Shown here one piece after another: positions 1 to 12,103 of a DNA stretch of 64,000 nt (position 1 is its first letter; each line of letters begins with the position of its first letter). Made by a program: the position numbers and the translations under genes. Under the pieces are notes generated by a model. The model ran no database searches and was not told the DNA's origin. It saw only the letters and a list, made by a program, of their open reading frames with translations. Origin of the DNA: Botrytis cinerea B05.10 (Eukaryota > Ascomycota > Leotiomycetes > Helotiales > Sclerotiniaceae); assembly GCF_000143535.2 (NCBI RefSeq), contig NC_037323.1, forward strand, positions 1,922,001 through 1,986,000, written 5' to 3'.

Positions 1-2071
1 TGGATTCGGAAACGCGATACCACGACTGCGAGGGCGAGGTGGATTTCCGCTTTTGCGAGACTGTGTGTGGGGTGGAGTGTGTTAGCCAACGGTGGATATA
101 AGTATGGGATAGAGAGGGATGTGGATAGGGAAGTTCAGGCTAATTAGGGAATTGAAAAAGAAGAGAAGATATACGTACACCTGGCCAATACAACTCCTTG
201 CCCCTCGCGAAAAAGTAACAAGATACTTCTCAAGAGCATGGTTAATAGTCCCATTCTCCAAAATCCATCTTTCGGGAATAAATTGATGGGAGGAAGGGAA
301 GATTTGTTCATTGTGATGTTGAAGCATGGTGCTCATTCCGACGGGTGTCTATTGGAAGGAATGTATTAGAATAGACTTTGGAGAGACGAGTAAGGTGCGT
401 GGGAGAATAACGTACGCCGGCGGGGATTTCCCATTTACCATATCGCAAGTTCTCTTTGGGTGCGATGCGAGCTAGTCGACTTGAGACGCCGTAGGAAAGA
501 CTTTTGTTCATTATCATCGAGCCACATTTAGGTTGTATATGGTATCAAACTAACCGTAATCCTTCAAGGGCACAAGCATTCTAGAGCTCGAGTCAGTCCT
601 ATACATCCCTCATCTATGATCTCTAATATACTCACCAAATAAACCAATCTCTCCACCATCCCCAGCTCCAATTTCTTGAACCCCCCATCCTCTCCCCCAT
701 CCTCTCTCATTTCGAATCCCACACCCCTTAATTCTTCCCTCAACTTCTCATACCTCACCGCATCAATAGCTAAATAGTACATCAAAATCATCAAGGCATG
801 AGCCGTCGTATCCGTACCCGCCCCGATGATATTAATAGCCTCCTGACTCATGTTAGAAAACTTCTTTTCGCTATCCGGCAAAGAAGAGGAGAGGAAATTA
901 TGAAATATGGTGCGTGGGAAGCCATCGATTGGGATGTCGACTGGGAGGATGTTGCCAGAAAGGATTTCGCGGATTTGGGTGCGAATTTTCTGAGCGGGTA
1001 CTTGTTAGCTGGGAATTGGCGAGGAGAAAGAATTAGAACAAAGGCATAGAGAAAAGAGGGGAGTACATTATTATGGTCAAGCGTAAGAATGGCACCCGGA
1101 GCATATCTATTTAGTATCCAGTGCGGAGCATGTTCCAGCAAGGTATAGAAACTTGGGAAAAACTTGGCCCATTTTGATATGACAGATATAGCAACAAAGG
1201 TTTGTGCCCATGAGGGATTAAAATCTGGAGTCTGTAGGAGTCTATTAGAAGTGTTCTCAAACGAGAAGGGTGAGATGTACATCGAGATGGTTCCAACAAC
1301 GATTGGTTGCGTACAGTGTAACAATGTCGGCCGTATAACATTGAAATGGAAGGCGAATGTTAAGCGGTTGATTCGTGTTACGAAACTCCTCGAGACGTGA
1401 TGAGAGTTTCTCGACCTATGAAGAGATAGAGAGATTAAGACTGACCAATAGCACTTCAGATTGGTGTGAAAGGAGAACCCCTAAACAGCCACTGAGAGCA
1501 GACGAATGCTTTAGATCTGACAATGTAGTGGATAGATGACTCACCATAGATGTTAACATAGGGGAAAGGCGATCTATCGAAGCTTTCGAGAAGAATGGAT
1601 TGAGTGCAGACCTTCTCATTCGATGAACATAGTGATCCTCGGCTCCGAATTCTGTATCTGGCGTATTGAACTGTGCTGTGTAGAACGGATCTTTGTTTCT
1701 CACGGCATTATAAGAGAATAGGGTGTTATAGTATTCGGGATCACTGACGTGAATTTCATTTGGCCCAATCCGGATGATTGGACCTAATTAGAGTATTCAG
1801 TATGATGGTACGTAGTCTTCTGAAGTATCGATTGGCCAATTGACATACCATATTTTTCGTGCCACTGTGCAATCTTGAGGAAGTACTGGCCTGATTGGAT
1901 GCATTCATAATAAAATTCCGACCAGAGGGTGACTGCAGGCAATAGAGGACCCGGAAATCTGGATAGTGGGTGGAAGTAAAGACGATATACAACGCCCAAG
2001 ATGCAGTAAATAAGAATTGAAGTTCCAAGAATAGCTACCACGTCAAAACGACTAATGTCAGAGGACAACAT
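1..2071 (-). CDS. Cytochrome P450 monooxygenase (3' part beyond window)
   Basis: Heme-thiolate monooxygenase, probably ER-anchored. Nine exons join in frame: 2071-1849, 1783-1545, 1415-1281, 1231-1067, 989-636, 580-555 (26 nt), 500-416, 348-179 and 60-<1. The start ATG opens a protein with a hydrophobic anchor (about residues 10-30) followed by [10 protein letters not shown], the proline-rich hinge. The I-helix oxygen-binding motif reads [10 protein letters not shown], the K-helix is [12 protein letters not shown], the PERW motif lies in ERWILENG, and the heme loop is [10 protein letters not shown] with the axial cysteine. The last visible exon continues [17 protein letters not shown] and leaves the window, so the C-terminus (roughly 20-40 residues) is missing. 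The last donor (GTACGT after CAGGT) was chosen because it alone keeps phase with exon 9. Substrate unknown. No other secondary-metabolism gene lies beside it within the window. Confidence 0.88.
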
Positions 2072-3185
2072 GTTCTAAGAAGGATTGATTCAATGATAAA
2101 TGATTAAAATCGGAGTTTGGCGATGCAGAAGAATTGGGGAAACAGAGTGATGATAATGGAGGGGATATAAAGACATGACTAGACACCAAACTGCATACTA
2201 TATTCAAGCATCGTCACCATCACATGGAGGACAGCAGCCTCAACAAATTGAAGCATCAACACTTGCCCTTGTCAAAAAGCAAGCAGCCTCTTTTTTGAGA
2301 GCGGGGCTTTGAAATGATATGCAGATCTCCACGTTTTACACACGAGCAGCCCAATTGTAATTTGCGTAAATATTGTAGCTTACATGGCGTGTTGTATTCC
2401 GACGTCAATCTAGCATCAGAAGAAGTTAAACTGTCTTGCGTAGGCTAAGTACTTGGCTGGGAAGTGTGTAGTACTCATAAATGCATATATGGTTGCCAGG
2501 AGTCTTATCGGTGCTTCTTTGGGACCTGTCTGTGCAACACACCACCGGCAACAAGAGAATATGACGGGTAAAGACATTTTGTCAATGCCAATTGGTAAGA
2601 TAGACTATATGAAACAAGGATACATATGTAGCTGTGGCGCCATGATTTCTCATCCTCGAATATTTGGTACCCACCCAGAACAGTTGGGATGGATGCCCGC
2701 ACATGTTCAACTGCACGGTATTCGTTAAATCATATGTTTGTGACTCGTGATATGCAGAGGAGATTTGCATCAGTATTCACCTCATCCGACAACGACAGAT
2801 AGAGACTCAACATAACATGTAGAAAGCATATGCACAAAGTGGCAAACTCGCTGACTGCAGCAAAATATGCAAATGAGTTGGCAGGAAGGGATTGGGAAGT
2901 GATCAAAGAAAACATCATAAAGCGCTAGTGGGAGGTTCACTACATGCCAATGCACTTGCCCGAACCATGCGATTGATTTTGTATCTCGGACCGCTACCGA
3001 ACTGCACTCGGGATTTCCCATCGGAAACTTGACTAAAACCAATCGCCCTACCTTTACACGAATTGCTATTTGGAACCTTTTTTGATGTATACCAATTGTA
3101 CAAAGTTATATTAGAAATCAGCCTATGGCAAAGTGTAACAGAGAACCAAGCACCAAAGAACGCCCCCGTCGAAATGCAAGAAGTC
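2072..3185. other. Intergenic, P450 5' flank to Vti1 3' flank
   Basis: No convincing gene. It should hold the P450 promoter (its leader side is at 2072-2200, transcribed leftward) and the Vti1 3'UTR near 3100-3185. Several ORFs under 100 codons on the minus strand here show no family signal and are read as chance. Confidence 0.6.
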
Positions 3186-3971
3186 TTATCTGAACTTGCT
3201 AACAATAACAGCAATGATGAGAAGAACTAAGACGGTAATAATGGCCACGGTGATTATCCGGTTGGTAGCCATCCTAAAAGAGGGTGGTCAGCGTGACATC
3301 CCCGGCAGTTGTGAGTGCAGCAAGGGTCGATTTACCTACGGGACATCCCCCTCAACGTCTTTACACTTCTATCAACGAACCCCTCGCTCTGTATCAATGT
3401 GTCATGTGTATGCTGAATGGTCTCTCTCTGTCTATGTAAGTCTGCGAGCGTGCTAGCACCAATAGCCTCCGTCTCATTTGCTAGTGCTTGACTGGCCTTT
3501 AATCTCTGGGAGCTTCGGTCTAATCTGTCTGTCCCTGATAGAAGTTGCTGTCTTTGTTCGAGTTGGACATCGTTTGGATTATCGGAATAGCGTGAACCAA
3601 ATAGAGCCGATCGGTCGTTTTGCAAAGACTTTAATTTCCTCTTTGACACATCCACATCCGACTCATGATTTCGGAAACGTTGGTTGACTTTGGTGCGATT
3701 TGCAGAAGGGATATTTGATTTCTCGAGTCGCATTTGATCAAGCTAGATAAGAGTAAGTACTAGATAAGAAGCCTTTGATTCTTGAGCCTACCAATTCATC
3801 TGCCTCTTCTAATGCTCTCTCGGCTTGACTTATGGCAGCTTTACGAGGTTCTCCAGTAAGGTCGGGGATTTGATCCAACTTTTGATTTAAATCGGCCTGG
3901 ACGAGCTTGAGCTCTGCTTCATAACTGCTGAAGAGCTCCGAGCCTGCATCGGTATCGAGAGGGTTTGACAT
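3186..3971 (-). CDS. vti1: v-SNARE Vti1
   Basis: Qb-SNARE acting in Golgi-to-endosome/vacuole and intra-Golgi fusion. Three exons, 3971-3792, 3742-3336 and 3273-3186, join in frame to give 224 residues, the usual Vti1 length. The N-terminal part (about 1-95) is the helical Vti1 domain, starting MSNPLDTDAGSELFSSYEAE. The SNARE helix spans about residues 130-190 and ends with DRSVKTLRGMSRR. A C-terminal tail anchor (about 200-221, IITVAIITVLVLLIIAVIV) sits in the third exon, which is too short to be seen without splicing; without it the protein would lack its membrane anchor. The donor at the second intron follows CGTAG, since the earlier GT would break the frame. Family known well; exon joins inferred. 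Confidence 0.95.
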
Positions 3972-5114
3972 GGTTGGATGAAAATGGCAGGTGATGGAAT
4001 CAATGGGGATGAATGTGATGGGTATTGAAATGGAGAACTTGGATTATTTCAAAGAATAATTATTGATGATTGGCGCTTTCTGACGGCGTCGTAATGCAGT
4101 AATGTAACAACTGAGCAAGCAACGCGATACTTCCTTCCTTCCTTCCTCGGATCCGTGTCAAAGAGTATGAGAGTATGAGAGTATGAAAGCGTGTATGGAT
4201 CACAAAGCCATGGGATGGAGAGAGCGGGAATATGATAGATGATAGGTCAACAGCTTGTCTTTTGGATAATGTCAAATGTACAGTTATTAGTTGTGTTTTG
4301 ATAATGGATGTGAATGCATTGACAATTCAAGGAAGGGGAAAGGAAGGGGAAACTAGAGTTGCGACGTCCCAAACCACATTTATTACCAGGTGCCTCCACC
4401 GGTGAATTGTCATGTCAGCCTTGGGGGGTGTGTGATTGTGGCTCAGATAACGAATGTGGCTGATGAATCATGTGATGTGATGTGATGTGATGGTTTTCCC
4501 TCTGTTCACCTCTGTCTGTTCACCTCTGTCTGTGCTTGTTCCTGTGAGGCATTCCTTCATCGGCGTTGATAGAGTCCGACCATCCGAGGTTCGCCCGTCA
4601 GAGCTATGTTACTAAGCGACGGTGTTACTAAGCTACTGTGCAAGCGCAACGAGATGCGGACATGGAACTAAACCTATCTCGACCTGTCTAGCATCAAGCT
4701 ATACCACTTGTACCCTCGTGCCTCGTCCTCGTACCTGGCTTGACTTTAGCCCCCGCTATATTTTTCTGATCTTCACATCCATCCCACCAGGTTTCAGCAT
4801 CGTAATCGTATGAAGTGAAGCTTGAGCACAGATGAAGGAAGGGGAACGGACTCCGAGAAGAGAGAACAGAGAGAGGAAGAGAAGAGAAAGAGTCTTTGGA
4901 GAGGAAGAGGAAGAGCCGGAAAGAAGGAGAACTAGACCATCCAATATCTACTAACAATAACTTGTCTTTTCATCAAAGTTCTATACACATCATTCCTCTA
5001 CTTCTCCCGTTCTGAGACTCTATCTGAATCTATTCCATCTTCATTTGCATCTATATCTACATCTATACCTCCATCTACGTCTACGTCTACGCCTGCATCT
5101 ACACCTACACAGAG

Positions 5115-5148
<34 letters not shown>

Positions 5149-5273
5149 ATATATATATATATTGAACTCTGTTGCAGACTGCCAAAATAGCACTCCGTAC
5201 TCGTGTAGTAGCCTTCCATCAAAAAAGTCAATTGAACAAACTCACACAAACGGAAAAAGAAAGCATTCAAACA
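3972..5273. other. Divergent intergenic, Vti1 / flavoprotein
   Basis: Shared 5' region of two divergently transcribed genes. It contains short simple repeats: TTCC units near 4133-4145, four TGTGA units near 4470-4490, and the CTAT/AT array described separately. No supported ORF; the ORFs at 4622-4957 overlap on both strands and have no family signal. Confidence 0.6.
5116..5161. repeat. Microsatellite (CTAT)n followed by (AT)n
   Basis: About eight CTAT units running directly into an AT run. It lies about 110 bases upstream of the preferred start of the flavoprotein gene, so it is probably in its promoter or 5'UTR. Confidence 0.95.
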
Positions 5274-7412
5274 ATGCCATCATCAACTAGTTCTCCGAGC
5301 TATGAGCACACTATTTCCAATACCAATACCACTACTGCTTCAGCTGCAGCTACCCCCGCCACCACTCAAGAGAAGCCGCTTAGTACTGACATGTGAATAT
5401 TCCATTCTTTTACATCTTCCTCTTAATTATTGACTTGTTGACTATTTTTTATCTCTTCGTTCCTTTCTTCTCCTTATATATCTCATCTCTCTCTCCCTCT
5501 CCCTCTCCCTCTCCCTCTCTTTGCTCATCATGTCCGCCGGCCTAACTGATCAATTTCCCAGAAAGAAAGTCGCTATCATCGGAAGTGGTTGCGCTGGAAT
5601 CGGTGCTCTTTGGGCTTTAAATCGAACCCATCACGATGTTTACATTTACGAAGCTGCGGATCGATTGGGAGGTCATACAAATACTGTCAAGTATCCTCAC
5701 AATGGCAAAACAACTCCAGTCGATACAGGATTCATAGTCTTGAACACTGCTACTTATCGTAAGTTATTTACTTGCCCAATCCCGCGCCACACACAGGATT
5801 TACGAATGGTCTCGACTGGCAGATTAGATGCAACTTTTCAATGTTGGAAAGCAATTCGACACCCGAAAGAAACTCGCCATTTCATATCAATTGGATCTTT
5901 TGATTGAATTGAGAATGTGGGAGCATCTGGTCGCCGGACTGTAGTCCGAACTATCCAACAACCATGGTCGTACAATATCTAAGAACATATAGGCTGACAA
6001 ACATGTAATAGCGAATTTCATAGCTTTCCTGAATGCCCTCAATGTTCCTACCGTACGTACTGAAATGACTTTTGGAGTCTCTCGAGATAAGGGATTATTC
6101 GAATGGTCAGGAACCTCACTCTCATCAGTCTTTGCGCAACGAAAGAATCTCTTTTCATTGAGGATGTGGAGAATGATATTTGATATTATACGTTTCAACC
6201 AATTTGCTTTGGATTTGTTGAAAGAGGAAGAGAAGAGTGAGGAATATGTGAATGGATATGTGAATGGAAATGGAAATTCAAAGAACATTCACCATGCAGA
6301 GGAACAAGAAACTATAGGTCAATATCTGGATAGGGAAGGATACTCAGATGCATTCAGAGATGATTATCTGATACCAATGACTGCAGCTGTGTGGAGTACA
6401 AGTCCGGATAAGTGTTCTCTAGAGTTTCCAGCCGTCACTCTGGTCCGATTTATGTAGGTCGAATCCCGAGGGCATAGTTTATTTGAACATTACTAACAAG
6501 CTTAGGTGGAATCATCATCTATTAAGTACTGTTGCTGCTCGTCCTGACTGGTTAACGGTAAAGAATGGAGCGAAAACCTACGTGGATGCCGTTATGAAAG
6601 GCTTTCCACCAAATCACATCTTCCTTTCTACACCCGTCGAGTCAATACGCAATGATGATGATAATCGTATACGCTTATGTCTCGAGAATGGCAAGGAAGA
6701 GATATTTGATCACGTCATAATAGCTACTCATGGGGATGTAGCATATAATTTAGTCCGATCCTCTTCCACATCCACCGAACGTCGCATTCTTACAGGATTT
6801 CAAACCTCGAAAAATACAGCTGTCCTTCACTCCGATCTTTCTCTCATGCCTCAAAATAAAGAAGCTTGGTCCGCTTGGAACTATATTACTGCTTCTTCTA
6901 CTTCTTCGACCTCGAAATCCAGAAATGTTGACCAAGTTTGTCTAACATACAATATGAATATTCTCCAGCATATCCCGACCTCCAAATTTGGCGATGTTCT
7001 CGTCACACTTAATCCTTTATTTCCACCAAAACCAGAGCTCACTCACAGCACATATACATATCGTCATCCACTCTACAATACTCGTGCCATAACCTCTCAA
7101 TCCCAACTTCCAGAGATTCAAAACACAAGAAACATATCTTACTGTGGAGCATGGACTAAATATGGGTTTCATGAAGATGGCTTCAGTAGTGGAATCAAGG
7201 TAGCAATGGATCATCTAGGTGCTACTCTTCCGTTCGAGTTTAAAGATAGTACCTTTAGTCGAGGTAAACGTCCTGTACTTGGATTGAGTGATTTGGTCTT
7301 GAGAATTTTGATTCTGGCTATTCAATGGTTTGTGGTTAACATATTGGAGAGAATCCTTTTTATTGAGAGAATTAAATCTCCAGAGGAGGTCAAAAGGAAG
7401 AAGTTTGTTTGA
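5274..7412 (+). CDS. FAD-dependent amine-oxidase-like flavoprotein
   Basis: NAD/FAD-binding oxidoreductase of the predicted amine-oxidase/desaturase-like group; substrate unknown. Preferred model: exons 5274-5392, 5562-5758, 6012-6453 and 6506-7412, 554 residues. The Rossmann dinucleotide fold reads KKVAIIGSGCAGIGALWAL, followed by the second-strand acidic end YIYEAADRLGGHTN. A C-terminal hydrophobic segment (LVLRILILAIQWFVVNIL) suggests membrane association. Start choice: the upstream exon (MPSSTSSPSYEH...) splices in frame through a GTGAAT donor, a CTAAC branch site at 5542 and TTTCCCAG acceptor at 5561. The alternative is an unspliced start at ATG 5530, which gives 525 residues with the same frame from KKVAII on. 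The 253-nt intron at 5759-6011 is long for this window, and joins TAT-C to CG-AAT to give TYPNF. Role in the cell is not shown by its neighbours. Confidence 0.85.
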
Positions 7413-7817
7413 ATCGCTATGGATAGGTAGGCCATCAAAAATCGAAAAGGATTTGACGACCTGAGAGAGTAAAAGGAAGATTGTATATGCTTGATGTTTA
7501 TGAGGAGTATGGAGTATTGGGAAAAGTACCATTTTTAGGTTCATAGCTACGCTCAAGGTATACATCTACATTACATTACATTACATTAATACTATATTGT
7601 TCACATAGCCAGAATCGGGGTTGAAATATTGCTTATATCAAAGCAGTAACATGCAATATACTAGCATAGAATAGTACAATCTCCACACAACAAAAATGAT
7701 TAGGTCTTTCTAAAGAAAACTTGATATGATACTACTACATGTTAGTGACTCTTTTCGCATTCTTGCTTTTTGATATTTATAATTATTATAATTTTTTTAT
7801 TAAAAAAAAAGGCTGTT

Positions 7818-7858
7818 GGTATGTATGTATGTATGTATGTATGTATGTTTGTATGTAT
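7818..7858. repeat. Microsatellite (TATG)n
   Basis: About ten TATG units with one TTTG interruption, preceded by a run of nine A residues. Chance ORFs across it give meaningless MYVCMYVC repeats. Confidence 0.95.
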
Positions 7859-8033
7859 ATTCAATTTCAAAAATACCCAGAAAAGAAGAGAAGAAAAGAA
7901 AAGAATCAATCTACGATCATCTCTCCTTTCCCCTCACGGTCTCATCCCCCCAATATATATATATATATAGTATATACCTACCTACCCTAAATACATCCAC
8001 CAGAACAAGAATGAGAAGAATAAGATATAAAAT

Positions 8034-8086
8034 GGGGGCAAGCCCCCAAACCCCCGATGCTCGCTACGCTCGAAGTTTAGGGGGGG
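8034..8086. repeat. GC-rich patch, probable relic of a dispersed element
   Basis: A GGGGGC-AAG-CCCCC inverted pair is followed by AAACCCCC, GCTCGCTACGCTCG and a closing G-run. It stands out in AT-rich surroundings. The same order of words (GGGGGC, CAAG, CCCAAACCCCC, CTCGCT.CGCT) recurs at 36287-36330 inside the first ZIP4 intron, so this is probably a repeat-family fragment, not a terminator. Confidence 0.6.
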
Positions 8087-9043
8087 TTTTAACCATTTAT
8101 ATTTCTATTTACACCATACATCATGCACAATACACCCCTCATTAGACATCGAATCCTACACTCTTCCCTAAACCTTTGAGCCCGCCCAACCAACCCCTAT
8201 TAACTCACAAGTACCTCCTTTCCCTCTACACAAACCCAAACCCAAACCCAGACATAAACACATCCGCACAAAATCTTTTCAATCCAAGTACCATTTAAAT
8301 ATTTGATTAACATTCATCTACCTATTCTACTAGGTACCAAGTCAAGAACTCTTTACCCCCGAACTCTCACTCTCCCTAAATATCTATTCGAGTAATCTTG
8401 ATAGCCCAAGCCAATATTCAAAACTTCATCAACGATTCTTTTTTTCCACCACCTTCCGAGCATTTCATCCCACTCCATTCTACTTCATTTCACTTCAACG
8501 CCATCCCATCCCATCCCATAATAACCATAAAAAAAGAGAAACCCACACCCATAATCCATCCGTAAGCAATGCTATCCTATTACAAATGAAAATCCTCAAA
8601 ATATTCACTTCCTGCTAACATAATACCCAGTTTGCATCTCATCCCAGAACTCCATCCATGAAGCAATTTAATCCTGTGCACCCTTAAACGCGTATTAAAA
8701 CCATATCTTATCCTATCCCATTTCCCCAGTATTCCAATTCGTTAAAAATACATATGCGTGTGATGAAATCAATTGGCATAGTACTGTGTCCTATTTTACC
8801 ATCTCAAAACGCCGTTCAGATAACAATTATGCGTGTGTTCGTAAACCCGAATCGTGGCCAAAACAATCTATCCAGTCTTAACATTCAAACGGCGTAGTAT
8901 TCGAGTCGAATCGTTCAAATCGCCGCATCAATTCGAGACAATGAAACGAAATGGTGATATGAGTAAGATGATTATCTGTCGTGCGTTACATTTCTCTAGG
9001 TTGTGCTTGTCTTTATGTTTATAGGGCGAGCGTCGCTTTAACT

Positions 9044-9989
9044 CTACGAAGAGGTAGAGGCAGGTACTTGTTGCGATCTTCTTGCTGCGCGACGGTCCTG
9101 TCTCGCCCGACTTTCCCTATCGAACCTTGGCTGTTCATACCATTTAAAGGTATGACCATCTTCTCTCCTCACATCGATCATTCTTCTGCCTCTCTCAAAC
9201 TGTTTTCTGTAGTTTCTCCCACAGCTTCCACAATAATTCGAATCCGAATCCTCGCGCTCCGTGAACATTTGACATTGTCCAGCGCAAAAGGTAAGATGTG
9301 ATGGCATGAAACTCGTTAGATGAAAATGTAATTCGCAATGTGCTGGGAAGAAAGCGACGGGGCAACAATGACGACATGAACGTTGGGGTCCAGGTATGAC
9401 GGGAAATGTACTCTCGGGTCTACCCATAGAAAGAGGTGGGTTGAAATCAAGAATTTGATGACGGCCATGTGAGAGATAGACGTTGCGAGTGTATTTACTA
9501 GCAAAGTTAATGAATGATCATGCGACGGATTTTGAGTAGTACAAACTTCATGAGACTGAAACAGACTGCGTCAATAGGATTAAGATACTTGAAGATTCCC
9601 ATGATAATCTCCGGAGGTGTAGTAATGAACGGTTGATGCTTCTTCTCCACCAACTCTAGTTTCTCCTTTATAATTGATGAGTCGCCATCGCTATAAGGAG
9701 GAGATATAGGCGATACTGCCGGGGTTAGTGCTGATGGAAAGACCATTTTGAGAATCTCCTCCTCAAAGGGCTTCAAATATTCTACATGACTTCGCTCTTC
9801 GAACAGATCTGAACCCGCTTCTTGAATCACACTAATCGGAGTGTGAGCCATGTTATAAGATGTAGTAGAAGAGGAAGAGGAAGAAGAACGGCGAGATAGC
9901 AAAGGAGCTACGTGAGGTAAATGTGTTTTCGGATCACCATCGTCAAGACGGATGTTTGCACCAGCCTCACCAATCTCTTTCGTGGCCAT
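9044..9989 (-). CDS. F-box domain protein with Cys-rich C-terminal half
   Basis: Probable substrate adaptor of an SCF ubiquitin ligase. Two exons, 9989-9547 and 9497-9044, give 298 residues. The ATG (MATKEIGEAGANIRLDD) is the only in-frame ATG near the 5' end. A low-complexity serine run and an acidic middle precede an F-box start, TTPPEIIMGIFKYLNPIDAV (about 121-140), followed by a region rich in Cys and His (CRHCCPVAFFPAHCELH, CAGQCQMF, YCGSCGRNYR), a pattern that could bind zinc. The basic tail ends QQVPASTSS. The intron donor is GTTTGT, weaker than others here, but the join keeps frame and the acceptor is TTTGCTAG. The target protein is unknown. Confidence 0.75.
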
Positions 9990-10664
9990 CGTTTGGATGA
10001 CAATTTTGAGTGACAATTATCAGGTGACCGTATTGGAAATGGCAAGGTAAGATTACTTGGCTGTGTAGAGAGTGAGCGTAGGCCTTTAATCACCGGTGAG
10101 CCCGGCATAGATAGGAATTACTGACCTACTCGAGAACGAAGAATGAGTTCCAGCTTCCAAGACGAAATCGTTGTCAATATTAATATGGAGGAAAAGAATA
10201 CTGGGCATGTACTTTCTCGAGCCCCAAAGTAATGAACAGTTTGTTAGTAGAATTGTAGTAAGGGAGGTTGAGTTACTGTAGTGGATAATAAATATGATTG
10301 AGGAAAGACCAAGCTAATGAAGTAAATGGGAGTAGTGGAGGTGGTTTGTTGTTTAAAAGTGTTTAACTGGTTCACTCTGCTTACCAAATCAGTGAATTAT
10401 GAACACCAATGGACGAATGGACGAATGGGCGAATGGATGAATGGATGCACCTCTTCACTCTTCACTCTTCACTCTTCACTCTTCACTCTTCAAGTACATG
10501 TGCAGATACCCAGCTACAGTTCGTAGAACAGCTGAATACATATCCAAGTAGTCAAAACTACAGCAAATACTTATACCGCAGTAATATAAATAGTCAGGAT
10601 GTGTATAATCTAAGGATTCCAACTCCTCCCAATGCAAATGAATATAATACATCTCTTACTGCTC
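9990..10664. repeat. Intergenic with minisatellite tracts
   Basis: Lies between the F-box start and the Cox11 stop. Two adjacent simple tracts stand out: ATGGACGA/ATGGATGA units at about 10408-10448 and five to six 7-nt CTTCACT units at about 10451-10492. No gene seen. Confidence 0.85.
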
Positions 10665-11568
10665 TTACATACCAACAGGCATAGCTTTCAAATGCCCATT
10701 TTTATCGTATCTAGCCTCTGTCGGATCGATTAATATCTTTCTAACCCTCACATTCGCATCAGACCATAACTTACTGAAAAACGTATAACTTAGAGTGACC
10801 TGCTCAATCCCTCTCATGTTTGGATCATTAACAAAATCCGGATCAATGTAGAAAAATACTGGCATATCAACCGTTTCCCCAGCATTCAACCTTTGCTCCT
10901 CGAAACAAAAACATTGAATCTTGCTAAAATATGGAGCCACTTGTCCAGGCGTCACACTGTAAGTTGCCACCCCAATTATATCCTCGTCAGATTTGTTCGT
11001 AGCAGTGTAGAATGCCAATGCCGTTTCTCCTGGTAGAACCCGAACTTCTCTCTGTTGTGGTGTGAATTTCCATGGTAGAACATCCGAGACTGAACCATTG
11101 AAGGTTACTCGTATACGTTTGGCAGAAGTGACGGGTCTGAGTCGTTCGGATGGATCTTCTCCTTCTACACCACTGCCGCCATGTCCGGGTGCTTTGATCG
11201 GCTGTCCTCCCCATCCTGTAGTTTGGCAGATCTGGAGAGGGATATATTAGCTGGGGAGTGGTAAAGTGGCGTGGAATGAAATGTACCATTTTATACATTG
11301 GCACAGAACCATATGAGAAGGCTACGGTTCCTAGAATGATACTGAGTGTATAGTACATGGTCGAGCTGTTCTTCTGTGAGAATGGCGCTCTCAGTTGTTC
11401 CATCGTTGGAGCTACATTTCCTCGAGGGGTTGAATTATTGGAAATACTTCTGTTTATTGAAGGTTTAAAAAATGGTGTATTTGTTCGTTTTGCTTTGGCA
11501 CATGAGGTACATATCCAATTGGCATTTTTGCTGCTCAGAGCTCTCGATATTCGTGGTATAGAGTTCAT
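10665..11568 (-). CDS. cox11: Cytochrome c oxidase assembly factor Cox11
   Basis: Inner-membrane copper chaperone that delivers Cu(I) to the CuB site of Cox1. Exons 11568-11287 and 11231-10665 join in frame to give 282 residues. The N-terminus is basic and Ser-rich, as expected for a mitochondrial presequence. A single membrane span (about 70-92, YYTLSIILGTVAFSYGSVPMYKM) precedes the intermembrane-space beta-barrel. The copper-binding pair is present in IQCFCFEEQ (Cys201 and Cys203), along with the family motifs VTPGQVAPYFSKI and FFYIDPDF. The ending (ILIDPTEARYDKNGHLK) is slightly extended relative to yeast. It is divergent from the cupin gene across 535 bases. Confidence 0.96.
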
Positions 11569-12103
11569 TATGCGATTGGAAAGTTGTCTGTTGATATAAA
11601 ATCAAACGAATGATTGAGAAAGATTATTGACTGGGATCGGATCATGATCGGGATTTGAATGATTGAGATAATCCGGGCCCGAAATCCGGGGAAATTATTC
11701 GGTATCACTCGGGATGTGTCTACGAGGTACAACAGCAATATGATGTATCCAGAGATGTTGAGAGGTTGACAAACGGCATGAAGCTTTGCATTTCTGAAGA
11801 TATCCGACTTATGACCGATGATTGCACGTTAGATATATCACAACATTCTATCCAAGAGCCTTGACCTTACTGTCAAGTGATGATTTTCCTCCTTCCTCTG
11901 CAGCTTGATTACAAAGGAAAGAGGCGTGAACCACCTGCCAGTTAAACTAATGCATATTATTCAATGACATCAAGACAGAGAGAGAGCACTGGAATGGATC
12001 CAGACGCTTCCAAGCATTATAAATTTCGTAATAAAGAAATCATCCAATTTCCTCCAGAGATCAATATAAAACTCCTCATCTCAGTCCCTTATTCCAACTC
12101 ACC
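11569..12103. other. Divergent intergenic, Cox11 / cupin
   Basis: Shared promoter region with a short palindromic GGGCCCGAAATCCGGG patch near 11673-11690. No gene seen. Confidence 0.55.

Larger units (their letters stand above)
7413..9043. other. Tail-to-tail intergenic with simple repeats
   Basis: Lies between the 3' ends of the flavoprotein (+) and F-box (-) genes. It is AT- and C-rich, with a TATG array near 7818-7858, short AT runs near 7953-7970, a GC-rich inverted patch at 8034-8086 (listed separately), and stretches that are probably the long 3'UTRs of both genes. No ORF with family signal. Confidence 0.6.

Noticed and set aside
1..2071. Secondary-metabolite gene cluster around the P450
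   Set aside because: No synthase, transporter or cluster regulator lies nearby; the neighbours to the right are housekeeping genes. The left side is outside the window.
8034..8060. Rho-independent terminator
   Set aside because: Looks like a GC hairpin, but this is a fungal nuclear genome and the same words recur at 36287 as part of a repeat.
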